The notes under the pieces are model-generated. The model was not told where the DNA came from and searched no databases. It saw only the letters and a program-made list of their open reading frames with translations. Positions 1 to 12,722 of a DNA stretch of 64,000 nt are shown here, in pieces. The stretch covers positions 124,001 through 188,000 of the forward strand of contig CAMPDV010000201.1 in the NCBI GenBank assembly GCA_946699065.1, in the 5' to 3' direction. The translations under genes were made by a program, and so were the position numbers. Numbering within the stretch: the first letter of the stretch is position 1; each line of letters opens with the position of its first letter. This DNA is from Loxodes magnus. Taxonomy: Eukaryota > Ciliophora > Karyorelictea > Loxodida > Loxodidae.

Positions 1-2846
1 ACTTTATGTTCTTTATCTAACATTAATTCTTAGATTATTTAAGTAATTCTAAATCTATTCAACTAAAATCTCATGAATGTGATTAAATAAAAATGCTTTT
101 TATCAATTATTTTAAAGAAGCTTAATTTTTAAATCCATTTATGACAAATCAATTATTAGCTTAGTTAAATAGTTACTTTCTATAAAAAATCTCTTTTTTG
201 TTAATTTTTTATTTCTTTAGTGAGAATGAGAATATCCTTTATTTTTAAATGATTAAACATAATCTTTTTGATCCTTGTAAACTTTAGAGGATACAAATTT
301 TACCTTCTTTTCTTAGATTTCACTTTTTGTATCTAAATTTTTTAAAGGTTTCTTAAAACTCTCACTTTAAGAAAAATGGTTTATACACTTTAAAATTAAA
401 ATCCAGCAAATTTTAATTATATGGTTAATCTTAATACATCTATATAAAATTTATTATCAATTAACTTTTAAATTATAAACTTAGAAAGAAAGTTTGTCCT
501 AATTATTATTAAAAATAACTTAATATTTAATGTAAGTTTTAAAAGGATAAAGAACTTATATATAAATAATTAAGGCATATTAAAATCTTAATCTAGTGCA
601 TTTTGCTTTTTCCTCTTGTTTATTCTTTAATTTTTTAATTTTTTATGCATAAATAAAGTTATTTGTCTAAATTAGCTTTCTTTAGTTCTGCTATTATATT
701 AAAAGTCCATAGAAAGATACAATTATTTATTTTTGTTCTTAACCTGAAAATATTCTTACTAAGTGCAACAAGAAATCTAGCCTCTTAATATGTACAAATA
801 AGTTTAAATTGTATATTTAGTTTATTAATTCTAATTTAGTATCTTTTTTCTTGATAATCTACTAATTTTAATTATTCTTTACTCATTATAGATTTTTTTT
901 AAAGCTGTGCAATATTTAAAATTTAGTCTACTCAATCGTAATGAAATAGAAATATTTGCATTATATTAAATTAATAGATTTTACTAATTTACATTTTTTA
1001 GTTTAAAGCTGAAAATAGTGAATTAGGATTCTTTTTTCCAATTAAATAGATAAAATAGTAATAGGGTGAAACAAATAGATTTCTAAATAAGTTACTAACT
1101 AATTAAAAATATATTGTATAGAGAGCAAATAAAGCTATTAGGTAATAAATATTTTGACATAGTTCTTTATAAAAGTAAGCTTAATTATAATAAGCATTTC
1201 TTTAGCTTGCAAACTATTAAACTTTAACATTCTTTTATCTAAGTTATTTTCGTAAATTATTCATTTAGTCTTTATATATTTTCATTTTTGCTTCTATCAT
1301 TTCAGTGTATTAAATTAGAAGTTATACACAACATTAAAGAGAAAAGAATGTAATAATATTTTTTAAAGGAAAAGGTTAAATTTAAGATAAAAGATAGCAG
1401 TTATTGAAAAATATCTCACTTTAATTACTTTATTCTATATACAGCTAAGCTATTGCTATCTTCTATAAAGCTCTTTCATTTTTTAAAACTAAAGCTATGA
1501 TAATTTTCTCCTTTATAAGCAAAAATAATTTTAATCTTAATAAAATTAAAAGTCTCAAGCTAATCAAAGGACTTCTATATTATTTGATTTATACAGAACT
1601 TTTAGCTAATTATAATATAACTGACTATTAACTAGTAGCTTTATTATAATTATACTCTTAAATCTTTAAATAGTTTTATTGCTATTAAAACAAGATTTTA
1701 ATTAAATGCTTCTTAAGAAATTGTTTATCATTGTATATCATTTTAAAATGCTATTTTTCTAACTGTTTTAATAGAAAATGCTTAATTGTTTAGAATAATT
1801 CCTTTTTAGCATAGTTATTAATTACCTATTATAGCTCTTAATTTCCCTTATTATTTTTCTTTTACTACCACATAACCTAATGGCATAAGTTATTAAAGTA
1901 CTATAATCTTAAGCTTTGCAATCCCTTTTCACGACAAATAGAATTTAAATTACCAAAGAAATAGAAAAGTGTTAGAGCAAATAAGAAGATAGAATATAAT
2001 AGAGCTATGACTTAGAATATCTTTCAATAGTTTAAGATAAAAAATCTGCTTCTTAATTAGATATAATAATCCTTCCTTACTAGCCAAAACTTGCTGCAAG
2101 ATTAATGTTGAATAAGATATTTTAGAAATCAAATAAACAGCCTACTTTAATTAAACCTCTAATTAGTTATATAATTCTACTAATATTTAACTTTCCTTCT
2201 TATTTAAATTTGTTACAGGTAGAAAACTATTTTAATAGCCTTGCTATGGATATGGTATTTGTATGGTATTTAAACTGATATTTAATTTCACTATAGCTTT
2301 TTATATGAATCATATGTAAACTAACTTTAACTAAAATCTATAGAGAGTAGCTAACGGAAGCAAATCAAGCAATTTATCTTACTAGTATACCATTCTTCGT
2401 TTTCTTTAGTTGTTGCTCTTACTTGGTGTAATCAATATTTTAGACTTCTTTTTAAATAATAAATATAAAAGTAGCTATAGAAGTTAGGAATGCTTTCATT
2501 GATATAATTAGCATATGTATTTACTAAAAGCTAATTAATAAAGTATTTTTATCCCTTTTATTTATAAATTTGGCTATTAAATAGCTAGCATTTTTATAAA
2601 TTTGACTTATAAACCCTCACTTATAACCCACTATTATTAAGAGCAATAGATAAAGGAAAAAGTTATCTTCAGCCAAGCACTAAAAAAATAAAGCTTCTAT
2701 CTTAATTATGGCTTTTTGGAAGTTTATCTAAATAATATATTGTTAATTAAGACTAGATATTATACCTTTATTTTATATTTTAGCATAAGCCTATTTAGTT
2801 AAAATTATTTGAAATCTTTAAATTTTAACTTAAAAAAACAATTTTT
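1..2846. other. AT-rich region without recognised gene
   Basis: Very AT-rich sequence with no conserved domain, RNA gene or repeat that I recognise. A frame on the minus strand at 1929-2132 would give a 67-residue hydrophobic peptide ending in TGA, but it has no homologue in the window and its composition is what AT-rich noise gives. Confidence 0.5.
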
Positions 2847-5800
2847 TCAGTCGTTTTCATTCCTTTTTTTATCCTACTTTCCTTACTCTAAGTCTTCATT
2901 CCTCTGATTTTATGCTTTGATATTTTCAAAAAATTTTGATTTTTCAATCTCTTTCTTTTCCTCCTTAACTTGCATTAAATCTTTGCTCTTATTATTTTGA
3001 ATTGTGGTAATGTCAAAGGAGTTTGTATTATCTAGTAATTCTTTTTTGAATTTTCTAAATAAAAAGCTTACTAAGCAAGGCTCTTAGAATTGTCATTTTC
3101 TTACTTGGATTCTTTAAATTAATCTTAAGAAGCAACTTAGATTTGATTGAGATTAGATTCCGAAAGGAGATCATCACTTATTATCTAGTCTGAAAGAATC
3201 ATAGAAGAGTTTCCAAGTTCTATTTTAGCATAGTTTATTACTTAGCCTTTAGAATGAATTCTTTACTTTTATTTCTCTAGATGGCCATAAAGCATGCTAA
3301 CCTAAACTCCACATTTATAGGCAAATCTAAACAGCATAGCTTTATCAGGAGTATCTCATTTAAGCATAACTTAGTATTTCTTCTTTCCTATTACTATTCC
3401 TACTAATAGTATCAGACAGTCTCCTATTATTAGTAAAGTCCTAAAAGATATATTAGCTTAAGCATCTTTCACTTCATTTAGAAGCTAAATGAATATCATT
3501 GTTCATGTTATTAAGCAAAGGCCTATTCCAGATCACCAATTTAAAAAGGCAAAGTTCCATGGTTTGTACTTAAAATGGAAGGAAGTAAAAAGTACCATAA
3601 TGACTATATAAAAATAGCCATATAAGCTCTATTTTCAATGCTTTAAGCAGCTACTTAAGCAACTTAAAAGTACTAGAATATAAGAATTAATAACTATATA
3701 AGTTGGATTCTGCTTCAAGTTTAGAGTTTAGTCAAATGTATCTTATCAATGAGGCATTGATAATACAGCCAAAGGAATGAACATTACTTAGCTTAAAAGT
3801 GATAGAATAACTCATAAATAATGCTTGCCCACTCAACATTCTTACTCACAATCTATTTCCAAAAAGCTTTCATTTTTATCAATAAAGTTATCTAAATTCA
3901 AATCTTAACCTTTGAGACATTTAAAGGGATCCATTAGAATAACTGAAAGTGGAACAAGGAGAATTTTTCCCATCAGAGGGAGAGCTAAAAAAGAAAAATT
4001 CCCTAAAACCTGAAAGAATGATACTGAGGTTATTACTTCTAGTTTTGCTAAAAATGAGACTAACATAATTAATCATACAATGCAGGTACAGAATATAATT
4101 ATGAATATAGTTCAGTAAGTACTAGAATTAGCAATTCCTACCAAATCTAGAATAAAATAATCTTTTATAAGTTATGCTGATTAACCCAGTATATGTTTTA
4201 CATCAGGACCTAATGCTGTTAATTGCATCAATTGGAATACTATGAAAAACAAAAAAAGTTCGTCTTGCATCGAAGCTTCTCTTTCACCTTTTATGAGCTC
4301 GTATTTCCTTTTTCTTCAAATTAATATACCTAGAACTGTAAAAATAAGCATGAGAGATATAAAAGAAATCATGAGGGCTATGAGTTATCTTTCGCCTTTA
4401 TGATAAGCAAATACATGTCTTTCAGTAAAGGGACAATTCTCATATTATTCAAATTAGTCAGCAGGTGTTAAAGTGGTGTTATCATTTCATAATAGTCCCT
4501 CGTCTATAATATTCCAAATAATCGAGCATGTTAAGCAAAATTCTTCTCTTGGATTCATTTATGGATTGGATTAATTTCTGCTATAAATAGATGAAATAAT
4601 AAAGTTGCTTAAGTCTCTGTAATTTATTGCTTTCTAGTATTTAACTGTACCAGAACAGCTTGTAATTTTCAATCTTCTGATCGCTTTCATCAAAGTAAAA
4701 GGGTTTCTGTAATCTTCTCCTTACTTAATAACTTCTTTGACACCATAAGCTATTATAAGAGGCTCTTCTCAAACGTAGCATTCTGAAACTGTTTCAGGGT
4801 CGCATTCTTTTTAGAATTCAAGCATATCTTATCCAGTCTCACCAATTCATGCTGGCAAGGTAATAAACTATGAACCATGCAAAGTAAACTTAACATCATC
4901 AACATTCTCAACATTAGGAATTTTCACAAAGAGGAAGCTTGTAGGTATAGTATGCACGAAATTTACGTCTCCAGGTTAGAAATTAAGATATATAAGTTCT
5001 TATCCAACTATTGGAAGTGAGGTAGCTCCTCCTATGACAATGACTACTTTAATTTAATTTTCCATAAAATCTCTTGCTACTTTCTTTCCTAAAGCTTTTC
5101 TACTTTCAACAGTAGTATTTATTAATGGAAAAACAGTAACATTATTTAGTAGCTTTATTCCATTCTTTTCACACCATTCTTTAACTATTTCATATTATAA
5201 CTTGTTTGTAGACTCGTTAGCATCATAGTAAAGTCCTATTTCTTTCCATTTTTTTCTTTTTATCAACTAAATAAAAATTTCAGTTTTAGTCTTAGGATTT
5301 CAGACATTTGCTAAGTAAAGTGGAACAGTTTAGGTAGATTCTAACTCTAATATTGGAGTTGAAGAGATGAAAGGAAGGTTGAAGCCAAGGATTTAGTTAA
5401 CAATTAAGAAAGAATAGTAAATCTACAGGAAAGCTATTGGAGGGATATGAACAATTCCTACTTTTTATTTATTCATTAAGAATTCAGTTGCTATTTAAGT
5501 AGCATTAACCAAAAGACTTCCATAGCTTAGCGAATTACCTGAGTAGTTATATCCTGCTAATACGTTTGTCTTTTCATTTACATATTTTATAGCACAAGGA
5601 AGCTATTTTTAGTATTTAATTATAGAACTTGCAGCAGCTTCCCAGATAGGCCCCTCACCTAAACCAGTTGCATAACTAATTTAAATTTGAATTTAATTTG
5701 AAGGAGGATTTAATTTTTGAGAAGGCCATATTATCTTCTCGACTTCTTGGTAGCTACCTTAGTTAAAATTAGCTACTAAGGTAAAATTAGAATTTTAGGC

Positions 5801-6802
5801 ATTGATCATTTAAAACTAAGGGTTTAAATGATTGTTGTTGAACATATTTCCTGCAATGTTTCTGAATTCCTTTATGATGCTCATTTTGTTTTCCAGCTTT
5901 TAATCAATAAGATTAATTACTTCCAATAAATACATTCAGTAAAAATGCTCAAAGCTCTATGGAATTCATCCCTTTGGTATTAAAGCTAAAATTCCATTTT
6001 TCATCAGCTTAAGATCGTTTTATGGGTTTTAAAGGTTAAATTGATAGAGAAATGAAGAGGATTCTAAGCCTAAAATTCAAGCGTAACCATCACAAAGGTT
6101 GAGCTTCACAGCTTGCTCAAGAATAAACTAAGTTCAGCAATTCTAGCAGTTTATTATGCTAATTGGAGCCCCTAAGATGTTTAAGAGGCTGAAGACTTCA
6201 AACTCTACTTTTGATTTACTTTGGTAGTCACACTAATCTTATTTGAAGTTATATGAGTATGGAATATTAATAGTAGCTTTTATTTTATTTATTTTAATCA
6301 GCTCCTCTGTTGGTAAATGGAATCCTCTTCCTTACTAGTAAATAGTTGCCACATTCCAGAAATCTCAACGCTTCAAGAAGGATTTCATAGCTTCGCTTTC
6401 TGATTAATATGAAGGTACTATATAAAACGAATTAGAAGATAGCTTGTTTTCATTTCAATCTCTTTATCTGAAGAGGACTAAAATTAGTAAATCTTATTAC
6501 CTTAAAGCTTATTTCACGAAGAAAGAAATTGCCTTATTGAAGGTAATATCAACCACTATATTTACATTTAGCTCTCTAGTCTTTATCTTTAAATTTTCAA
6601 CTGAATCTAAGTCAGTCAGAGAATAGTTGCTTATATGAAAATCATGACTCCACGTTTATTCTCCAAATTAGCTTTCTATATAACTAAGTAGGTTTATAGG
6701 AGTTATTTACGTAGTAATAAAGCATATCTCAATTAAGTAACTACAATAACTTAGTGAAATTAGATTAAGAATCAGAAGGATTGCATAAGTCTTGGTCTCC
6801 AT
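2847..6802 (-). CDS. Receptor-like membrane protein: two ANF/PBP1-type ligand domains plus 8-9 membrane spans
   Basis: About 1318 residues, starting METKTYAILL with a signal peptide (about 1-22) and ending in TGA. Residues about 25-370 and 370-790 read as two tandem ANF-receptor/periplasmic-binding-protein type I folds: lobe-2 signatures DGYAWILGLES and KVVIVIGGATSLP, and KKWKEIGLYYDA between lobes. About 8-9 hydrophobic spans follow (about 798-1140, first span followed by WRKRKYE), then a charged cytoplasmic tail. More spans than the seven of class C GPCRs, so the transmembrane part is not a clear match. At least nine TGA codons fall at tryptophan-like positions in the membrane part, such as LNWWSGIG; none lies in the last 130 or so codons. 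No introns are needed. One base is missing from a T6 run at 3042-3047, near the C-terminus; restoring it joins the frame and makes the length a multiple of three. Probably a cell-surface ligand receptor; the ligand is unknown. Paralogues: 27350-31843 and 57945-60482. Confidence 0.8.
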
Positions 6803-8580
6803 ATTTTTAAATATAGCTATTCCTTTCAAACAAAATTTAAATAATATCCAGATATTAAACTCTATGAGTTTAAGCATCTTTATTCAATCTGCTAAACAAA
6901 AACCAGAAGCATAAATATTTAAAACTAAAAGCCTCCAATTTGATTAACTGGCTAAGCTTTTTTAATTTAATAAATAAGAAACTTAAAAAGGAAGTTAGGA
7001 TGTGATATATTATTAGTTTAGCCTAGAATCGAAGATATTAGGTATTTTCATATAAGCATGCATTTTAAAGTATCTCTTTTTTATAAGAATAAAATCTAAG
7101 GAAAAAATAAAATTAATATAAGGTTCTAAAAGTTAAACTAGGTATAAAATATTAAATGCCTTAAATAATATGTTTTAAAGAAAAGGCTATGTTGTTTTTT
7201 AATTAGTATAAGCTAATTATCCTTTATGATCTTTTTAATTTCGCATTTATTGCTTTAGAGCTTAGGAGACTAAGCTTGTTACTAATATTTCAATTAATAA
7301 AAATCATTTTAAGTATGTCTTGCTTTGTTGGAAATTATCTGATCTTTGCTAAAATTTTGCATTAACTTATGGAAAAATATTAAGATTGATCAAGAGAAAG
7401 TTTAATAACTGCTATCCCAATCTTTTCCATAAACTTCTATCTCTTAGTGGAGCTAAATATCAAATTTTACTCAAATTTAGATAAAAATGAAGGAATATCT
7501 AAATATTTAGTAATCTAACTTTAATAATTTGATAAAAAACCTAAATTCTTTTAGCGAGAAATATACACATGGAAGAGTTAATACGATAAAAGGGAAAAAC
7601 TAAAAGTTGACGTAATTTATAATAAACAGATTCATTTATTTACATTTATCTAGCATATTAAGGATATAAGCAATATTATATATATTGATTTATGCTTTAT
7701 TTACTCATAAGCTGTTTAATATTTGTAAATAAAAAGGAAAATAAAATGAGATCTATATATTTATTTAGATTTAAAGAGGTGCTTTTACATTATCAAAGTA
7801 TGGTTCATTTAAGGAATATTCCTGCTTATTAATTAATCATCTGACTTCTTTGTTATGTCAAATGAAATTAATTAATAAAATGTGGAATTTATTTAAAATA
7901 CCAACTTTCTTTTTTTTGCTATACAGGAAATAAATTCCTTTATTGTTTTTGATATTCTTAATTTATCAATAGTTAAAAGATTCAAATTTCTTTCTACTTC
8001 ATTTTGTTTTCGATTTTGCTTAGGATATAGATTTATCTCAAGTTACTAATATGCTATTATTTATGAGAATTTACACTAATATAATAAATATACATCTTAT
8101 ACAATACCTCTTTTAATAAACTAAAAAGACCTATATTTAACGTTAATGAGTATAAAGGCTTAATTTTATAAATTAGATATATTTCTTTCCTATGTATTAG
8201 CTTAGCTTCTATAAGATCATCTTTTTAGTTTTTCTTAATCTTTTTTCAATGAGGATATCTTGCTCAGTAATCTACTAATCCTCGATTAAAGTTAACTTAT
8301 ATAACTGAAATATAATAAAGCATGCAATGTAGAAAATTTTCAGAATTAAATCACTTATCTAACCTCAAATTTAGCTATATTGTATTGAATAAGCTAATAA
8401 ACAAGTAAAGGTTACCTAGCTAGTAATAATTTAGCTAGCAAAGTAACTTAAAAATTATTGATATAAGACAATAACCAAAAATACTAAAATTCCTAAATTA
8501 ATATTAGGACTATTAGTATAGCTTTTAGCGATGATTCTATTTACTTAGTAATTACCTTATATATTTCGTGCTTCGTTATT
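6803..8580. other. AT-rich region without recognised gene
   Basis: Upstream of the receptor gene. I see no conserved protein motif, RNA gene or repeat. Confidence 0.45.
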
Positions 8581-8585
8581 AAAAT

Positions 8586-8895
8586 TTATATTTACATTAT
8601 ATTAGATATACTGTTTAGTAATATTAAAAGATTCCAAGGCTTAGAAGAATAAGATCATCTGCACATCCTCTGCAAGTGAAACTAATACTCGAATCCTGGC
8701 ATTTAAATCCCAATTAAATACTTTTACTTTCTAAATATTTAATTACTATTTCATAATAAACAATGCTAAACTGGTTTATGCGAACTTCCTTGCATAACTC
8801 CATTGTTGTATTATATATTATTAGACAGAAAAAATCGAAAATTTCTTGCAATAAGTCTCTTCTCAAAAGGATTCATCTTAGTCAAAATATGATTA
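8586..8895 (-). pseudogene. LINE reverse transcriptase fragment (motifs B and C)
   Basis: The minus strand encodes NNGVMQGSS at about 8786-8806, the LINE motif B (G-x-x-Q-G), then after one frameshift YLESKSIQLG and GCADDLILLS at about 8646-8668, the catalytic Ala-Asp-Asp of motif C (usually YADD or FADD; here CADD). These are the palm residues of a non-LTR retrotransposon reverse transcriptase. No complete open domain remains, so this is debris. A zinc-knuckle element on the other strand lies directly next to it, and a second RT fragment with motif A lies at 9566-10490. The two RT pieces seem to overlap in alignment just before motif B, so they may come from two copies rather than one interrupted copy. 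Confidence 0.7.
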
Positions 8896-8899
8896 ATAA

Positions 8900-9565
8900 A
8901 AGTACTTTAAGAACTTCAAGTTATGTAATTATAAAATTATAAACTCCTAAGAACAGTATAAGAACTAGAAAGAAAAATAGAATATCTGATAACTAACTCA
9001 CAAGAGAAAAAAATTAAAATAAACAGTCAGTAAATAACAGAATAGAAAAATTAGAAGAAAAATTCAACCAATTCGCAGAGTTAACTGAAAGCATATTCAA
9101 ATAAAAAATATAATTGAATGATCCGATTTATGTTGAGCAACAGTCCACAACAACTTTCATTCCGTATCTAAAAATAATGAGATGCTGGTACTGCAAGCGA
9201 CCAGGGCACAAAGTAAGAAGCTGCTTCCAATTTTAATTAAAAAATAAATAAAAAACTAATGGGAAAATATTTTCAGAATCTATTATACTTAAGAAGGTTA
9301 ACTGCATAGAAAAAAATACTACAACTAAAAAGTGAAGCTCCTTATATCTAATAGGCGGTTAACGAATACAATTAAAAGTGACTGGGATTTGACCTATCGG
9401 AAAAGATTATAAATAACAATCTAAAAATTACCAAGATTTATGATAGACTAAGTCCAAACAAATTTGAAGTTGATATTTATACCTAACTTTAAACTTAAAA
9501 GTGGTTAGTCTAAAATTGGCAGACCCACTATAATCAATTATTTATTTATTTATATATAATGTTCT
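8900..9565 (+). mobile_element. Short retroelement: CCHC zinc-knuckle ORF1 fragment with 3' hairpin and (TTTA)n tail
   Basis: The frame ending near 9340 encodes a polar coiled stretch (IEKLEEKFNQFAEL) followed by MRCWYCKRPGHKVRSC at about 9180-9225. This is a perfect Cys-x2-Cys-x4-His-x4-Cys zinc knuckle as in ORF1/gag proteins of non-LTR elements. The 3' end has a hairpin at 9500-9529: outer arms AGTGG/CCACT, inner arms GTCT/AGAC. ATAATCAA and a (TTTA)n tail to about 9560 follow. The layout (hairpin, TATAATC, TTTA repeats) is that of the other elements listed at 36663, 41872, 50127, 54171, 56319, 57443 and 62770, but with different stem bases. Lies between two RT fragments of opposite strand, so probably a nested insertion. 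Confidence 0.7.
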
Positions 9566-10490
9566 GGTGTACTTTCCATCTATGATTAATGAAGAATTTA
9601 GGTTTTTGTAAAATGATTCTAAGGCTATTATTATTCCAAGGGTAGTTTAACTCTCTTAAGTTAACCAATCAAATTCTATTGAGTCAAACATTTTTTCAAC
9701 ATCTATCAGTGTTGCTATCAATTAAATCTTACCTTTAGCGCGTTTTCGATAGTTATCAATTATTACTTATATTATTCAGATCTATTAAGTTGTTTATCTG
9801 TTTTTCATAAATTCCATTTATGAAGGATGAATCAAATTTCTCTAATAAATCAGATTGTATAATCTTTTTGTTAAAGCTTTATCATACAGTTTTAGAATAG
9901 TATTAATAAAGGAAATAGTTCCTAAATTTATCCAATCATCTTAATTTCCTTTTTAAATATTGGAATTATCACTGATGCATTTAATTTCTAAGAGATTTTT
10001 CCAAGTCTTAGCATATTATTCAGAATAGAATGAAGAACTATTAGCAAATATTATCTTATGAAAATTTAAGACTTGTAGAAATAAGTTTGAGAATGAGGAT
10101 TTTATATGAATATTAAAAGACTTATAGCTCATCACTAATAACCTAAAATGGTTAAATTTATTTTTAAACATATAATGTAAAAATTCAAAAATTCAAACTT
10201 GCCTCTTTATTCCAAATTTCTTTGAATAAATTAATTCTTAGAATTCTTAAAGCAATTAAGCCTGTGCTTGTTAGTTCCCCATATTTTTGTTTGATATTTA
10301 TAAATACATTTAATAAAGCATTACGATAACCTCAACTAAAGATATTTTGCAAGCTATTTCTAACAATTTCGGTGATGCATGCTTAATGAGGTATTTATCT
10401 TTATATATTTTTCTTAGAATAATTGAAGCATGAATATACATCATTTCATCTATGATTTCCTCATAGATCTAATCCTAATTGCATATTTAC
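9566..10490 (-). pseudogene. LINE reverse transcriptase fragment (fingers and motif A)
   Basis: The minus strand carries SVIIPIFKKGNQDDW (about 9965-10000), the N-terminal RT signature 'PIFKKG..DD', then ISFINTILKLYDKALTKRLY and, after frameshifts, TLIDVEKMFDSIEFDWL (about 9665-9720). The last is motif A with the first catalytic aspartates (D-x-E-K-x-F-D-S-I). Upstream (to about 10490) EEIIDEMMYIHASIILRKIY may be the preceding linker of ORF2. The fragment stops near 9566 against the tail of the zinc-knuckle element, before motif B. Several frameshifts; not functional as it stands. Confidence 0.75.
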
Positions 10491-11640
10491 TTTTTTACAA
10501 TTTATTGACTATAAAAATTCTTAATAAACCAATTTAAAAGAGATCTAAACAATGCTAAGGAAAAAATTGTTTAAAACTAATTCTTTCAAAATTGAAAAGA
10601 GTAAACAAATTTAATTTCCTTTATTATATAATTCCTTAATTAAGCACATCCTATCTATCTATTATATATTAACTACATTTAACTACTTTTTATTTACATT
10701 TTACTTTTTAGTTAAGATAACTTTGCATATAACTTTCATAAATTTAGAAAATAATACAATTTTCTATACTTTACTCCTTTCTTATATCTTCAGATCAACT
10801 TTAAATAATTAAATTAAAATAAAATTCTTATATTCACATTTTAAAGGCTCACAGTAAAACTTACACTCTTAAATATCAAATTATTATCAACATGAATGAA
10901 CTTTTTAAATGTTGACTCATAAAGGTTCAATAAGTTAATAAGTGTAAAATAAAAGGAGAAAAAGATTGTATTATATCTAAAATAATAGGCTAAGAAGATT
11001 GTATAGTGAGTGTTATTTACTTTAGTTTGCTTATAAAAGATAATAACATTATAACTCTTATAATTATCTAACTTTTTTTGTTTTTATATTATGTTTTCTA
11101 TTAACTTTTAGTGCATATAGATATAGTAATATAGTAAAACTTAGCTCTATTATAATAAGAGTCTTTTTTATATTATAGATAAACTATTAAAAGCCTTAGT
11201 TTCATTAATGAATTCCTTACTCTAATTTTTAATTAAATCATTTTTAAATTTATTTAAGAGAGAATAGCAATGAAAGTGGGAAATATTTAAAATTTTTGAT
11301 GTATCAAATAGAATAAAAGAAGTGTTATTGATTTCTATTAGAGCATAGAAACAGAAAGGAAAATTGGATTTGATTTGGAGGATATATTTAATTATATGAT
11401 ATTAATATCATTTGAAAATATAACAAAACACATTTAATTGTGAAAAATTTACATAATATCGAAAATAACTAACAAATCGGAGAGAAATTAATTAACTTTC
11501 TTAGATGGTAAACAATACATGAAAAATCTATTAAATAAAGATAGTCTTTATTATTAATATTTAAGTTTATAAAATGCTCATTTTAAACTTATTAAAGGAT
11601 AAATATGATGAGAAAACTAAAATTTTATAATAATAATATA
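10491..11640. other. AT-rich region without recognised gene
   Basis: No conserved motif seen. A + strand stretch near 11270-11400 could be read as protein, but nothing in it is recognisable. Confidence 0.4.
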
Positions 11641-12460
11641 ATAATAAATTTAATTAAAGTGTTTATAGCTTTGAGGTATTTCAACCTCATTTCCACTGAC
11701 ATCCAGTGATCGCTCCTGGATGCTTAAAAAAAGTTCGGGTCACCCAGTTTTTTCGGAGTTCTGGAACTCGATCAGAAAATTTTTATCTGCAAATTCTTCC
11801 TTCCATCGTCACATAAATTCTTTTTAATTCTCTTCAGACTTCTTCGCTGTTTCTCTTCATCTTTTCCTTGTATATCTTGCAACTCTTGAATCTATGGAAT
11901 CTTGATTGCAAGGTAACATCTCTTGAGAATCCTTCTAATATAGGTTAGTTCTATTTGCCTATCACCTTCTACCTTCATTATTATCTCTTAGATTAGAGGT
12001 TTTATTCTTTTTTGTCCAAGCCTCTTTACTTCGATTTCTTATTTGACTAATCTTTCTTCAGTATTTTAACTTTTTTCTAATAATTTTTTATTTTCTTATC
12101 TTAAAATTTTCACTTTTTCTTACAGAATATGTACAGATTTCAAAAGATTTTCAATTAATAATTATTCTTCATTTGTCTGTTTTTGCATAGTTTTTGGATT
12201 CTCTTATTTCCTATAGTTACTTGATCTCGGTTTAGGAAGAAAGTCAATACTTTATTATTAGTTTTATTCATTTATGCTTATTTAAGTTCTTGTTTTATCT
12301 AAGATTGTCTTTAATTTTCTACTATTGGAGGTCATTAAGATTAAGAAGATTATTATTTTATTAAAGAAGACGTGATGGATGAAGAATTAGAAGTCTCTGG
12401 TTTTTGCACCTTTATCAATGGAGCCTGCAAAAAACCCTTCTTAAGACCTTCTACCATTTT
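11640..12460 (-). mobile_element. ORF1-type retroelement ending in a chain of perfect hairpins (family A)
   Basis: A minus-strand ORF starts at 12457 with MVEGLKKGFLQAPL, close to the starts of the ORFs at 39328 (MVEGFKSGFF) and 42037 (MVSFKKGFYTTSS). A coiled-coil region rich in K, E and Q follows (QENKKLLEKSQNTEERL), then a basic C-terminal part (KDEEKQRRSLKRIKK). There are frameshifts. The 3' third contains five perfect stem-loops in a row: 11757-11770 (GAGTTC/GAACTC), 11737-11745 (GGGT/ACCC), 11700-11722 (CATCCAG/CTGGATG), 11694-11708 (CACTG/CAGTG; exclusive with the previous one) and the terminal TGAGGT/ACCTCA at 11672-11689. An ATT-rich tail follows (11630-11655). The terminal hairpin matches those at 40219 and 28562. 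Confidence 0.7.
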
Positions 12461-12722
12461 TTATATATTAAACTTTTATATTTAAGATATTTAATTATAA
12501 TATAGAAATAAACAATAAATATAAAAATAAATAGAAAATTAAGACATTATAGCAACAATTTTTATTAATAAATATTGTTAAAATAAAATTTTAAAAGCAG
12601 ATTTCTTAAAATGTCAAGTTGGTTTAAAATTAGAGGGTCATAATTTTTATTTTAGCTTGTTTAATTAATTTTATGAAAAAGAAATAAAAAACGTTTTAGT
12701 GCTAACAAAAGGTCCTGATTTC

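Noticed and set aside
1929-2132. 67-residue minus-strand frame ending in TGA
   Set aside because: Hydrophobic, no paralogue, no motif; in a genome where UAA and UAG are sense codons such frames arise by chance.
6450-6530. Possible 23-base GT-AG intron in the first receptor gene
   Set aside because: The frame reads through it as good ANF-domain sequence without splicing, so no intron is needed.
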